DNA of 64,000 nucleotides, from the NCBI RefSeq assembly GCF_028802875.1, contig NZ_JARAMP010000011.1, positions 90,054-154,053 on the forward strand. The letters run 5' to 3'. Positions within the stretch are counted from its first letter, which is position 1, and each line of letters begins with the position of its first letter. The position numbers were made by a program, and so were the translations under genes. The DNA comes from Seohaeicola sp024304985. GTDB lineage: Bacteria; Pseudomonadota; Alphaproteobacteria; Rhodobacterales; Rhodobacteraceae. Positions 17,525-26,179 of this stretch are shown in pieces. The notes under the pieces are model-generated. The model did no database searches. It saw only the letters and a program-made list of their open reading frames with translations, and was not told where the DNA came from.

Positions 17525-18418
17525 ATGAGAAAGAAAGTAACGAAGGCCATTTTTCCGGTTGCCGGACTTGGGACACGGTTCCTGCCCGCGACCAAGTCGG
17601 TCCCGAAAGAGATCATGACTTTGGTGGACCGGCCGCTGATCCAGTACGCGATCGACGAGGCGCGCGCCGCCGGGATCAAGGAATTCATCTTCGTGACATC
17701 GCGCGGCAAGGGTGCACTTGAGGACTACTTCGATCACGCGCCCCAGCTTGAATCGGAACTGCGCAAGAAGGGCAAGACCGAGCTTCTGGATATCCTCAAG
17801 ACCACCAACATGGACAGCGGCGCGATTGCCTATATCCGTCAGCACAAGGCGCTTGGCCTTGGTCATGCGGTATGGTGCGCGCGGCGTCTGATCGGGGACG
17901 AGCCTTTTGCCGTGATCCTGCCGGATGACGTGATTGCCGCCGAAAAACCCTGCCTTCAGCAGATGGTCGAAGCCTACGCGGAAACTGGCGGCAATATCGT
18001 CGCAGCGATGGAAGTCGCGCCCGAGAAAGCCTCGTCCTATGGCATTCTGGACATTGATGAGGACATGGGGTCGGTCGTTTCGGTCAAAGGCATGGTCGAA
18101 AAGCCTGCCGCCGGAACCCAGCCTTCGAACCTGGCGGTGATCGGCCGCTATATCTTGTCGCCGCATGTCCTCAACAACCTTAACAAGATGAAAACCGGCG
18201 CGGGCGGAGAGATCCAGTTGACCGACGCCATCGCGCAGGAGATCGAGGCCGGTCGCAAGGTCTATGGCTATCGCTTCCGCGGTCAGCGTTTCGACTGCGG
18301 GTCGAAAGCTGGCTTCTTGCAGGCGACCGTGTCCTTTGGTCTGTCACGCGATGATCTGCGGGACGATCTGGCGCGCTACCTGCGCGAGATCATTTCGCAA
18401 GATCTGGCCGCAGAGTAG
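17525..18418 (+). CDS. galU: UTP-glucose-1-phosphate uridylyltransferase
   Basis: A 297-residue GalU, making UDP-glucose from UTP and glucose-1-phosphate. The N-terminal signature AGLGTRFLPATKSVPKEIM is complete, as are VILPDDVIAAEKPCLQQM and GMVEKPAAGTQPSNLAV. UDP-glucose feeds surface polysaccharide assembly, and galE follows 21 bases later to convert it to UDP-galactose. A gap of 124 bases before the gene probably holds a promoter (TTGACG at about 17442); I could not assign a convincing -10. Confidence 0.96.
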   Translation: MRKKVTKAIFPVAGLGTRFLPATKSVPKEIMTLVDRPLIQYAIDEARAAGIKEFIFVTSRGKGALEDYFDHAPQLESELRKKGKTELLDILKTTNMDSGAIAYIRQHKALGLGHAVWCARRLIGDEPFAVILPDDVIAAEKPCLQQMVEAYAETGGNIVAAMEVAPEKASSYGILDIDEDMGSVVSVKGMVEKPAAGTQPSNLAVIGRYILSPHVLNNLNKMKTGAGGEIQLTDAIAQEIEAGRKVYGYRFRGQRFDCGSKAGFLQATVSFGLSRDDLRDDLARYLREIISQDLAAE

Positions 18419-18439
18419 ACGCGGCCGGGGGGAGTCAGG

Positions 18440-19423
18440 GTGAAGACAGTACTGGTGACGGGTGGTGCGGGCTATATCGGCTCGCACGCGTGTAAGGCGC
18501 TACGACAGGCAGGATACCTGCCCGTGACCTTTGACAACCTGAGCACCGGTTGGCGAGATGCCGTCAAGTTCGGACCCTTCGAACAGGGTGATCTGCGCGA
18601 CAGGGCCCGGTTGGACGAGGTGTTTGCCACGCACAGGCCGGTGGCGGTGATGCATTTCGCCGCCCTGAGTCAGGTGGGCGAGAGCATGTCAGACCCAGGG
18701 AAGTACTGGTCGAACAATGTCACGGGGTCCTTGTGCCTGATTGAGGCCGCGGTCTCGGCCGGATGCATGAATTTCGTCTTTTCCTCGACCTGCGCGACCT
18801 ATGGCGATCAGGACAACGTCGTGCTGGACGAGGACAGCATTCAGCGTCCCATCAATGCCTATGGTGCCAGCAAACGTGCGATCGAAGATATTCTGCACGA
18901 TTTCGGCATCGCCTATGGTCTGAACCATGTGATCTTTCGCTATTTCAACGTGGCAGGTGCTGATCCAGAGGCCGAGATCGGAGAGTTTCATCAACCCGAG
19001 ACCCATCTCATTCCCCTGATGCTGGATGCGATTGATGGCAAGCGGGCGGCGCTGACCATCTATGGTACGGATTACCCGACCCCGGATGGCACCTGTATCC
19101 GCGATTATGTGCATGTGTGCGATCTGGTTGAGGCCCATGTCCTGGGCTTGGCATGGCTGGAGCAAGGGCACGGCAGCAGGGTATTCAATCTTGGTACGGG
19201 CACCGGATTTTCGGTCAGGGAAGTGATCGAGCAGTCTTGTTTCGTGACCAATCGCGATGTCCCTTTCGTGGAAGGTCCGCGTCGCGCTGGTGATTGTACC
19301 AAATTGGTATCAGGATCCTCCCGCGCAAACGAAGAACTGGGCTGGACTCCGACCCGCTCGACCCTCCAGACAATGATCGCCGATGCTTGGCGCTGGCACC
19401 AGTCCGGGCGTTATAGTGCGTGA
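18440..19423 (+). CDS. galE: UDP-glucose 4-epimerase
   Basis: A 327-residue extended short-chain dehydrogenase. It has the NAD-binding GGAGYIGSHACKAL at the N-terminus, the catalytic YGASK (Tyr-x3-Lys) after FSSTCATYGD, and the sugar-nucleotide loop CIRDYVHVCDLVEAH. It interconverts UDP-glucose and UDP-galactose. The start is GTG at 18440, with a strong GGGGGGAG at 18427-18434. It probably forms an operon with galU and overlaps the next glycosyltransferase. Confidence 0.94.
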   Translation: MKTVLVTGGAGYIGSHACKALRQAGYLPVTFDNLSTGWRDAVKFGPFEQGDLRDRARLDEVFATHRPVAVMHFAALSQVGESMSDPGKYWSNNVTGSLCLIEAAVSAGCMNFVFSSTCATYGDQDNVVLDEDSIQRPINAYGASKRAIEDILHDFGIAYGLNHVIFRYFNVAGADPEAEIGEFHQPETHLIPLMLDAIDGKRAALTIYGTDYPTPDGTCIRDYVHVCDLVEAHVLGLAWLEQGHGSRVFNLGTGTGFSVREVIEQSCFVTNRDVPFVEGPRRAGDCTKLVSGSSRANEELGWTPTRSTLQTMIADAWRWHQSGRYSA

Positions 19424-20648
19424 TCCCGCCCCCGCGCGACTTCTTGATCTGTCGCGCCTTGTCAGTCGCGCTGGCCGTCGCCCGACAGGAATTGATCGGG
19501 TCGAACTCGCTTATCTGAAAGCGTTTCTGGCAGACACAGTGCCTGTTTTCGGCTTGATCCGGTCAGCCTGGGGATTCTTGCTGCTAGACCGGCAGGGGTG
19601 TCAGGCCCTGCTGGACCGTGTGTCGGGGCATGTGTCTTGGGGACAGGCTGATCTGCTGTCGCGTCTGCGTAGAAATCTTTCCCCGGCAAGACAGTGCGCT
19701 GAATCTGATCTGCGGCAGGTGGCCATAGCGCGTTGCTTGCCTGCGGGGCTGGCGCGGATGCTGAAGCAGCACATGCCGAGGGGCACGGCTTACGTCAATG
19801 TCGGGCACACAAATCTGACGGAGCGCGTGCTGGGTGCCCTTGAACAAGCTATCGCGGCGCGCATCGTGGTGATGGTGCACGATACGATTCCGCTGGATTA
19901 TCCGCAGTATCAGCGACCGGGCACTGTCGAGGCCTTTCGTGCCATGTTGGGCCGCGTGCAGCGTCATGCGACCCTGATCCTGTGCAACTCTGCTTGCACG
20001 CGCGCCGATGTGTTCCGCCATATGACTCCGCGCGGTCCAGTTCCTGAAACGCTGGTGTCATGGTTGGGGATCGAGGGCATGACACCAGATCCCACCGTTG
20101 AAATGCCAAAGGGATTTGACCGGAGCAGACCCTATTTCGTGACTGTTGGCACGATAGAGCCGCGGAAGAACCATATGTTCTTGCTGGATCTCTGGTCTGA
20201 CATGGTCAGGACGCAACCGCCTGAAGCAGTGCCACACCTGCTGATCTGCGGCGCGCGTGGCTGGAACAATGAAGATGTCTTCGCGCGGCTCGACTCTGAT
20301 CCGATGATGGGTCGCCATGTGTTCGAGATGCCAAACCTGAGCGATGGGCAGATTGCGACCCTATTGCAACGCGCGCATGGCGCCCTGTTTCCAAGTCATG
20401 CGGAAGGTTTCGGGCTGCCGCCTGCCGAAGCCTTGGCTCTGGGTGTGCCAGTGATCTGCAATCACCTTGAAATCTATACTGAAATTCTTGGTGATTATCC
20501 CGTTTACGCAAGCGTCGATGACAGGTATCTTTGGATGCAAGAAACAGAACGTCTGGCTATTGGCCAGAATGGCAGGCAGGTCACAGGCAAAGGGTTCCAG
20601 CCGCCGTGCTGGAGATCCCACTTCAAGGCCGTGTTAAGCCGGTTGTGA
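19416..20648 (+). CDS. Family 4 glycosyltransferase (GT-B fold)
   Basis: A protein of about 410 residues if started at GTG 19416, which overlaps the galE stop by eight bases. An in-frame ATG at 19383 would add 11 residues. The C-terminal half shows the GT4 signature: FVTVGTIEPRKNHMFLLDLW binds the nucleotide-sugar phosphate, and PSHAEGFGLPPAEALALGVP has the EGFGLPxxEA motif. The N-terminal half has MVHDTIPLDYPQYQRP and LCNSACTRADV, as in mannosyl- and rhamnosyl-transferases. It probably adds a sugar in the neighbouring surface-glycan pathway; specificity is unknown. Confidence 0.85.
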   Translation: MRDPAPARLLDLSRLVSRAGRRPTGIDRVELAYLKAFLADTVPVFGLIRSAWGFLLLDRQGCQALLDRVSGHVSWGQADLLSRLRRNLSPARQCAESDLRQVAIARCLPAGLARMLKQHMPRGTAYVNVGHTNLTERVLGALEQAIAARIVVMVHDTIPLDYPQYQRPGTVEAFRAMLGRVQRHATLILCNSACTRADVFRHMTPRGPVPETLVSWLGIEGMTPDPTVEMPKGFDRSRPYFVTVGTIEPRKNHMFLLDLWSDMVRTQPPEAVPHLLICGARGWNNEDVFARLDSDPMMGRHVFEMPNLSDGQIATLLQRAHGALFPSHAEGFGLPPAEALALGVPVICNHLEIYTEILGDYPVYASVDDRYLWMQETERLAIGQNGRQVTGKGFQPPCWRSHFKAVLSRL

Positions 20649-20698
20649 TTGAGTGGCGTGAGCCCACATGGGCAACGTCGAGGTAGGGAAGGCACGGT

Positions 20699-21709
20699 TT
20701 GGGCGTCTGGCAGTCATATCGTCTGCGGCTTCAGCGCAAGCGCTGGCTGTTGCGTGCCTGGCGCAAGCGGCGGGAACTGCGCCCTGTCACGGACCGGACA
20801 GGCAAAATCAAGCCAGGTGATATCCTGCTCTTCTCGACCATGCGGAATGAACAGATCCGTCTGCCGTATTTCCTTCAATATTACCGAGATATGGGGGTGA
20901 ACCACTTCCTGCTGGTCGACAACGACAGCACGGACGGTTCCTATGATTATCTGGCGGATCAGCCAGATGTCTCGCTCTGGCACACGCGGCACAGCTACAA
21001 GCGCGCGCGTTTCGGGGTGGATTGGCTCAACTGGCTACAGACCCGCCATGCCCACGGGCATTGGTCGCTGGTCGTAGACCCTGACGAATTCCTGATCTAT
21101 CCGTTCTGCGATACACGACCGCTCAGGGCTTTGACGGACTGGCTTGATGCCTCATCCATCAAGTCGTTTTCGGCCATGCTTCTGGACATGTATCCCAAGG
21201 GACCTCTGGACGCGCAACCCTATCAGGCAGGCCAGGACCCGATGGAAATCGCGAACTGGTTCGACGCGGGCAATTACAGCATCTCGCGGAACAAGCGCTT
21301 CGGCAACCTGTGGATTCAGGGCGGGCCGCGCAGTCGTGTCTTCTTTCCCGACAAACCGGAAAAAGCACCCGCTCTGAACAAGATCCCGCTGGTGAAGTGG
21401 GATCGGCGCTACGCCTATGTGAGTTCGACCCACATGTTGCTGCCGCGGGGCTTGAATCTTGTCTATGACGAATGGGGTGGCGAAAAGGCCAGCGGTGTGT
21501 TGCTGCATGCCAAGTTCCTGGACACGTTCTCGGTCAAGGCGGCAGAGGAACTGTCGCGCAAACAGCACTATGCCGCTTCGGTCGAATACAAGGCCTATGC
21601 GGAAAACCTCAAGTCAAACCCGGATCTGTGGTGCAAGTGGTCCGAGAAGTACATCAACTGGCGCCAGCTTGAAATTCTGGGGCTCATGTCCAAAGGAAAC
21701 TGGGCATGA
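20699..21709 (+). CDS. Glycosyltransferase family 2-like protein
   Basis: A 336-residue protein with FSTMRNEQIRLPYFLQYYRD, then GVNHFLLVDNDSTDGSYDYL, and the VDPDEF metal-binding segment. This pattern is typical of the Glyco_tranf_2_4 group found in alphaproteobacterial glycan clusters. A TAG stop lies just upstream and no other start exists, so TTG at 20699 (with GGAAGG at 20687-20692) is the start. The basic N-terminus (RLRLQRKRWLLRAWRKRREL) may bind membrane. Its stop overlaps the next ATG (ATGA). Confidence 0.82.
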   Translation: MGVWQSYRLRLQRKRWLLRAWRKRRELRPVTDRTGKIKPGDILLFSTMRNEQIRLPYFLQYYRDMGVNHFLLVDNDSTDGSYDYLADQPDVSLWHTRHSYKRARFGVDWLNWLQTRHAHGHWSLVVDPDEFLIYPFCDTRPLRALTDWLDASSIKSFSAMLLDMYPKGPLDAQPYQAGQDPMEIANWFDAGNYSISRNKRFGNLWIQGGPRSRVFFPDKPEKAPALNKIPLVKWDRRYAYVSSTHMLLPRGLNLVYDEWGGEKASGVLLHAKFLDTFSVKAAEELSRKQHYAASVEYKAYAENLKSNPDLWCKWSEKYINWRQLEILGLMSKGNWA

Positions 21710-23403
21710 CCGTCGGGATCGTGATGCTGGTACACACGGCGCTGGGCCGGGCCGAGCAGGTGGCACGGCACTGGTCGGCTAGCGGGTGCCCGGTGGTTAT
21801 CCATGTGGATCGGTCAGTCCCCAAAAAGACCTACACGGCTTTTGTCGAATCCCTGTCCGATCTACCGCGTGTGCGTTTCTCGAAACGGCACCGGTGTGAA
21901 TGGGGCACATGGGGGATCGTGGCCGCCTCTCAGGCTGCATCGGAACTGATGTTGGCTGAGTTTGCGGACGTGCGGCATGTCTATCTCGCGTCTGGCTCCT
22001 GCCTTCCGCTGCGCCCGGTGCAGGAGTTGATTGATTACCTTGCAGCGCGCCCCCGGACGGATTTCATCGAGAGCGCCACGACAGCGGATGTTCCCTGGAC
22101 TGTCGGCGGTCTTGATCAGGAACGCTTCACCCTGCGATTTCCGTTCTCTTGGAAACGTCATCGCTTTCTGTTCGACAGTTTCGTCAAGCTGCAACGCAGG
22201 CTTGGCCTCAAGCGAAAGATGCCGAACGGTCTTGTCCCTCATATGGGCAGCCAATGGTGGTGCCTGACACGACAGACGCTGTCCGCCATTCTGCAGGACC
22301 CTGAGCGTGCCACCTATGACAGTTTCTTCAAACGCGTGTGGATCCCGGATGAAAGCTATTTCCAGTCCCTCGCAAGGCTCTATTCCAGCCAGATCGAAAG
22401 CCGATCCCTGACGCTGAGCAAGTTCGATTTTCAGGGCAAGCCACATATCTTCTATGATGATCACTTGCAGTTGCTGCGCCGCTCGGACTGTTTCGTGGCG
22501 CGCAAGATCTGGCCACATGCCAATCGCCTCTATGAAGTGTTCCTGACAGATGCCGCAGGAGCAATGAAGAGGACGGAACCGAACCCCGGCAAGATTGACC
22601 GGATCTTCGCCAAGGCCGTAGACAGGCGGACGCGCGGGCGTGCGGGTCTCTATATGCAAAGCCGCTTTCCAAACGAAGGTTGGGAGAATGGCGTCACTTC
22701 GGGCCCCTATTCGGTGTTCGAAGGTTTCTCGGACCTTTTCGAGGATTTCGAGAGTTGGCTGACCAAGGCAACGGGCGCACGGGTCCACGGCCATCTGTTC
22801 GCACCTGATCGCGTCGAATTCGCCGGTGGTTACAGTGTCATGAATGGTGGCCTGTCTGACAGCGCAAAGCTGCGCGACTACAATCCGCGGTCCTTTCTTT
22901 GCAATCTGATCTGGAACACCCGGGGCGAGCGTCAGTGTTTCCAGTTCGGACCTGCTGACACGCAGGCGATCAGCTGGCAGATCGCCAAGGACCCGAACGC
23001 GCAGATCTCGGTCATCTCGGGGGCTTGGGCGGTGCCGCTGTTTCGGTCCAACCGGAATTTCGCGGATATCCGCAAGGATGCAGCCCTTCTTCAGAAGGTG
23101 GAAAGCGATCATCTGGATATTTTGCGTTCACCTTATGTGAAGGCGCGTGTGCGGATCTGGACCATGGCCGAGTTCATCGAGGCCCCGATGGAGCCACTGC
23201 AAACCATCCTGGATGAAATCGGGAACCGTGGTCTGCGCCGGCTGTCCGAAGTGCCCAAGATGGCAGACCTTGAAGGTTTCGGACAGTTTCTGCAAAATCT
23301 CAAGAACCAAGGGATGCACCCCTATCTGATGGGTGACTTCCCTGTGGCGCGTGACATTCAGCCGCCGACACAGTCCTCGCGCAAACCTTATCTGGTGCGA
23401 TGA
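21706..23403 (+). CDS. Core-2/I-branching type beta-1,6-N-acetylglucosaminyltransferase-like protein (GT14)
   Basis: A 565-residue protein. The first 270 residues resemble the Branch family: GIVMLVHTALGRAEQVARHW, then YLASGSCLPLRPVQELIDYL, then GSQWWCLTRQTL and VWIPDESYFQSL. The remaining 290 residues form a second domain of unknown activity (GYSVMNGGLSDSAKLRDYNP). The layout suggests transfer of a hexosamine branch onto a glycan backbone. It is translationally coupled to both neighbours by four-base overlaps, the next being a sulfotransferase, so branching and sulfation may act on the same polymer. Confidence 0.8.
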   Translation: MTVGIVMLVHTALGRAEQVARHWSASGCPVVIHVDRSVPKKTYTAFVESLSDLPRVRFSKRHRCEWGTWGIVAASQAASELMLAEFADVRHVYLASGSCLPLRPVQELIDYLAARPRTDFIESATTADVPWTVGGLDQERFTLRFPFSWKRHRFLFDSFVKLQRRLGLKRKMPNGLVPHMGSQWWCLTRQTLSAILQDPERATYDSFFKRVWIPDESYFQSLARLYSSQIESRSLTLSKFDFQGKPHIFYDDHLQLLRRSDCFVARKIWPHANRLYEVFLTDAAGAMKRTEPNPGKIDRIFAKAVDRRTRGRAGLYMQSRFPNEGWENGVTSGPYSVFEGFSDLFEDFESWLTKATGARVHGHLFAPDRVEFAGGYSVMNGGLSDSAKLRDYNPRSFLCNLIWNTRGERQCFQFGPADTQAISWQIAKDPNAQISVISGAWAVPLFRSNRNFADIRKDAALLQKVESDHLDILRSPYVKARVRIWTMAEFIEAPMEPLQTILDEIGNRGLRRLSEVPKMADLEGFGQFLQNLKNQGMHPYLMGDFPVARDIQPPTQSSRKPYLVR

Positions 23404-24842
23404 AGATGTCAGATCGGTTCGATTATTTCATCGTTTTTGCCGAGATGCGGACGGGTTCGAATTTCCTTGAGACGAACCTGAATGCCTATGCCGGGTTGGC
23501 CTGTCATGGAGAAGCATTCAATCCCCATTTCATCGGCTATCCCAACAGGACCGAGATTCTGGGCATCACGCAGCCCATGCGTGATGCCAATCCTGCCCGG
23601 CTGATCGAAGCGGTCAAGCATGGCAGCGATGGACTTGGCGGATTCCGTTTTTTCCACGACCACGACCCGCGGGTTCTTGATCTGTCGCTGCCGGACCCAC
23701 GCTGTGCCAAGATCATCCTGACAAGAAACCCCGTGGACAGCTATGTTTCATGGAAGATCGCGCAGGCCACGGGTCAGTGGAAGCTGACCAATGTGAGCAA
23801 GCGCAAGGATGCGATGGCCGTCTTTGACCGGGCCGAGTTCGAAGCGCATCTGACTGCCCTGCAAGAGTTTCAAGTCCGATTGCTGCACGCCTTGCAGACC
23901 ACCGGGCAGACGGCTTTCTATGTTGCCTATGAGGATCTGCAGGACGTGTCTGTGATGAACGGCTTGGCGCGGTTCCTGGGGATAGATCACCAGCTTGAAA
24001 GCCTTGATGAAAGCCTCAAGAAGCAGAACCCAGAGCCATTGTCCGAGAAGGTGCGGAACTTTGATCAGATGGCCGATGCGCTGGCGCGGCTGGATCGGTT
24101 CAACCTGACACGCACCCCGAACTTCGAGCCACGCCGCGGGGCGGCCGTGCCGGGATATGTCGCGGCAAAACACACGCCGCTGCTGTATCTGCCGATCCGC
24201 TCTGGCCCAGAGACGCAGGTTTTACAGTGGATGGCCGATCTGGACGGGATCAACCCAGATAGTCTGAACAGTGGTTTTACGCAGAAAACCCTGCGTCAGT
24301 GGATGCGCGGCCATACTGGCCATCGCAGCTTTACCGTCCTGCGTCATCCGGTAGCGCGGGCTCATGCCGCTTTCTGCGAGCGCATCTTGATGACGGGTCC
24401 GGGTCATTATGCTGAAATCCGCAAGATCATGAGGAAATCATACGCCGTGCCGATCCCCAAGGATGCACCCGGCCCGGACTATGACAGGCAAGCGCATCGC
24501 GACGCATTTATGGCGTTTCTGGAGTTTCTGAAGGTCAATCTGGCGGGTCAGACATCGGTGCGGGTAGATGCAGCCTGGGCCACGCAGATGCAGGTTTTGC
24601 AGGGTTATGCCCAGTTCGCCCTGCCTGACATGATCCTGCGCGAGGATGAGATCGAGGTGTATCTTCCGGCTCTGGCGCAGCAATTGGGGCATCCAGATCC
24701 TGCGACCCCGCAGGAGGTGCCGCCGGATCAGCCCTTTGCCTTGGCCGACATCCATGATTCCGAGATCGAGGAACTAGTCAGCACCATCTATCAACGCGAC
24801 TACATCGCCTTCGGCTTCGGGCCGTGGGCGGCCACGTCCTGA
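23400..24842 (+). CDS. Two-domain sulfotransferase (NodH/Stf0-like)
   Basis: A 480-residue protein. The N-terminal half has the PAPS 5'-phosphosulfate loop in VFAEMRTGSNFLETNL and the 3'-phosphate site in AKIILTRNPVDSYVSWKIAQ, as in Stf0/NodH enzymes. The C-terminal half repeats the plan in weaker form: SFTVLRHPVARAHAAFCERI is a good 3'-phosphate site, but the corresponding first loop (LYLPIRSGPETQVLQW) lacks a clear Lys/Thr nucleotide-binding pair. It should transfer sulfate from PAPS to a glycan, producing PAP that CysQ of the same cluster can remove. The first ATG overlaps the previous stop. The substrate is unknown. Confidence 0.82.
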   Translation: MKMSDRFDYFIVFAEMRTGSNFLETNLNAYAGLACHGEAFNPHFIGYPNRTEILGITQPMRDANPARLIEAVKHGSDGLGGFRFFHDHDPRVLDLSLPDPRCAKIILTRNPVDSYVSWKIAQATGQWKLTNVSKRKDAMAVFDRAEFEAHLTALQEFQVRLLHALQTTGQTAFYVAYEDLQDVSVMNGLARFLGIDHQLESLDESLKKQNPEPLSEKVRNFDQMADALARLDRFNLTRTPNFEPRRGAAVPGYVAAKHTPLLYLPIRSGPETQVLQWMADLDGINPDSLNSGFTQKTLRQWMRGHTGHRSFTVLRHPVARAHAAFCERILMTGPGHYAEIRKIMRKSYAVPIPKDAPGPDYDRQAHRDAFMAFLEFLKVNLAGQTSVRVDAAWATQMQVLQGYAQFALPDMILREDEIEVYLPALAQQLGHPDPATPQEVPPDQPFALADIHDSEIEELVSTIYQRDYIAFGFGPWAATS

Positions 24843-24851
24843 CTGAGCGGA

Positions 24852-25316
24852 TCAGGCCGCCTGAACTGCGGGCGCTTCGGTAAGAATGGTGTAAAGTGTG
24901 CCGGGATCGGTATTGGCCCGCAGCTTGGTGCAAACGGACGCTTCGCGCAGGGTGCGTGACACAAGCGCCAGCGCCTTCAGGTGTTCCACCCCCGCGTCTT
25001 CAGGTGCAAACAGGGCGAAGATGATATCCACCGGCGCACGATCGACCGCGTCGAAGTCGATCGGCTTTTCCAGCAGCATGAAGGCACCTTGCACCGAATC
25101 CAGCCCGGCGATGCGGGCGTGGGGCAGGGCCACACCGTGGCCCACGCCCGTTGGTCCCAGCGTCTCGCGCTCCATCAGCGCCTCGACGGCGGCGGCGGCA
25201 TTGATCTTGTAGACCGATGCCGCCATGTCACCGAGATCATGAAGAACGCGCTTCTTGCTGGTGGCCGAGGTAATCACCTTCACGGCCTCCGGCCTGAGGA
25301 TGGTCGAAATCTTCAT
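24852..25316 (-). CDS. ptsN: Nitrogen-type PTS EIIA protein PtsN
   Basis: A 154-residue EIIA-Ntr. The phosphorylatable His66 is in VGHGVALPHARIAGL. It ends the nitrogen-related phosphotransfer chain (PtsP-PtsO-PtsN) and regulates K+ transport, cell envelope or nitrogen responses rather than moving sugar. It lies 39 bases downstream of hpf in the same direction. In many proteobacteria ptsN sits with hpf and rpoN; here only hpf and lpt genes accompany it. Confidence 0.95.
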   Translation of the reverse strand: MKISTILRPEAVKVITSATSKKRVLHDLGDMAASVYKINAAAAVEALMERETLGPTGVGHGVALPHARIAGLDSVQGAFMLLEKPIDFDAVDRAPVDIIFALFAPEDAGVEHLKALALVSRTLREASVCTKLRANTDPGTLYTILTEAPAVQAA

Positions 25317-25355
25317 GTTCGCTCAACGCTCCGGTTGCGGGGGCCGCGACAGTTG

Positions 25356-25922
25356 CTATCGCGGGTCAATCCATCCGATATTGCCGTCTTCACGACGGTA
25401 TACCACATTGACCCCTTCTTTTCCTTCATTTCGGAAAACCAGAACCGGTGCTCCTGCAAGCTCCATCTGCATGACCGCCTCACCCACGGATAGAGACGGT
25501 ATTTTCGTCTCCATCTCGGCGATGATCATCGGTTGCAGCGTCGCAGGCTCCGAATCCTCGTCATTCCCCTCAGCCGCGAGGATATACGAGGACGCCTCCA
25601 TGATTTCAACCGGCTCGGTCCATTCGCGGTGGTGATCTTTCAACCGACGCTTGTAGCGGCGCAGTTGCTTGTCCATCTTTTCATTGCAGGCGTCGAAAGC
25701 GGCATAGATTTCGGTGGCATGGGCCTTGGCAGCAGCGGTCAGGCCACTGGACAGATGGACGGTCGCCTCGCAGACGAATTCATGTGCGGATTTCGAGAAA
25801 ACGACAGTCGCATCGGTGGGACGCTGCGAATACTTTGCCATCACGATCCCCATCTCATCCTTCACATGGGTCTGAAGGGCCTCGCCGATGTCGATTTGCT
25901 TGCCACTGATCTGATAGCGCAT
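25356..25922 (-). CDS. hpf: Ribosome hibernation promoting factor, long form
   Basis: A 188-residue long HPF. The N-terminal 100 residues (MRYQISGKQIDIGEALQTHV, then DMYAAF-like IYAAFDACNEKMDKQLRRYK) form the beta-alpha-beta domain that sits in the decoding site. The C-terminal 55 residues (MQMELAGAPVLVFRNEGKEG, ending GNIGWIDPR) form the dimerisation domain that joins two 70S ribosomes into 100S particles. Two ATG codons are adjacent; I choose the second (25922) because AAGGAG lies five bases upstream of it. Confidence 0.95.
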   Translation of the reverse strand: MRYQISGKQIDIGEALQTHVKDEMGIVMAKYSQRPTDATVVFSKSAHEFVCEATVHLSSGLTAAAKAHATEIYAAFDACNEKMDKQLRRYKRRLKDHHREWTEPVEIMEASSYILAAEGNDEDSEPATLQPMIIAEMETKIPSLSVGEAVMQMELAGAPVLVFRNEGKEGVNVVYRREDGNIGWIDPR

Positions 25923-26088
25923 CATGTCTCCTTTGCATGACAAATCGGGGTGCGTCCGTGGCTGTGCCGCCGCGGTTCCGTCACGCCCGAATGCTGGATT
26001 GCGACCCTCGTGCAGTTCGACCCCGGCCTTGCCAAAATGGAAAGGCGACCAATGAAACGGGAGCTGCATACACGACTGTCATTCTTCT

Positions 26089-26118
26089 ATTGGAGAGGAA
26101 GGTATGGGGGTCTGTCAA
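26089..26118 (-). promoter_or_regulatory. Candidate promoter for hpf in the lptB-hpf gap
   Basis: On the minus strand TTGACA (complement of 26113-26118) is followed after 18 bases by TCCAAT (26089-26094). The rest of the 257-base gap shows no ORF, hairpin or repeat that I would defend. The -10 match is weak. Confidence 0.3.
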
Positions 26119-26179
26119 TCAGAACAAATGCGCGAGCGGATGCTTGCGGGCACAAGACCGTTTCCACGGGGGACGGATG

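Noticed and set aside
21862..23112. 416-codon minus-strand frame across the GT14 gene
   Set aside because: The plus-strand frame has overlaps with both neighbours and clear GT14 motifs; the minus frame has neither.
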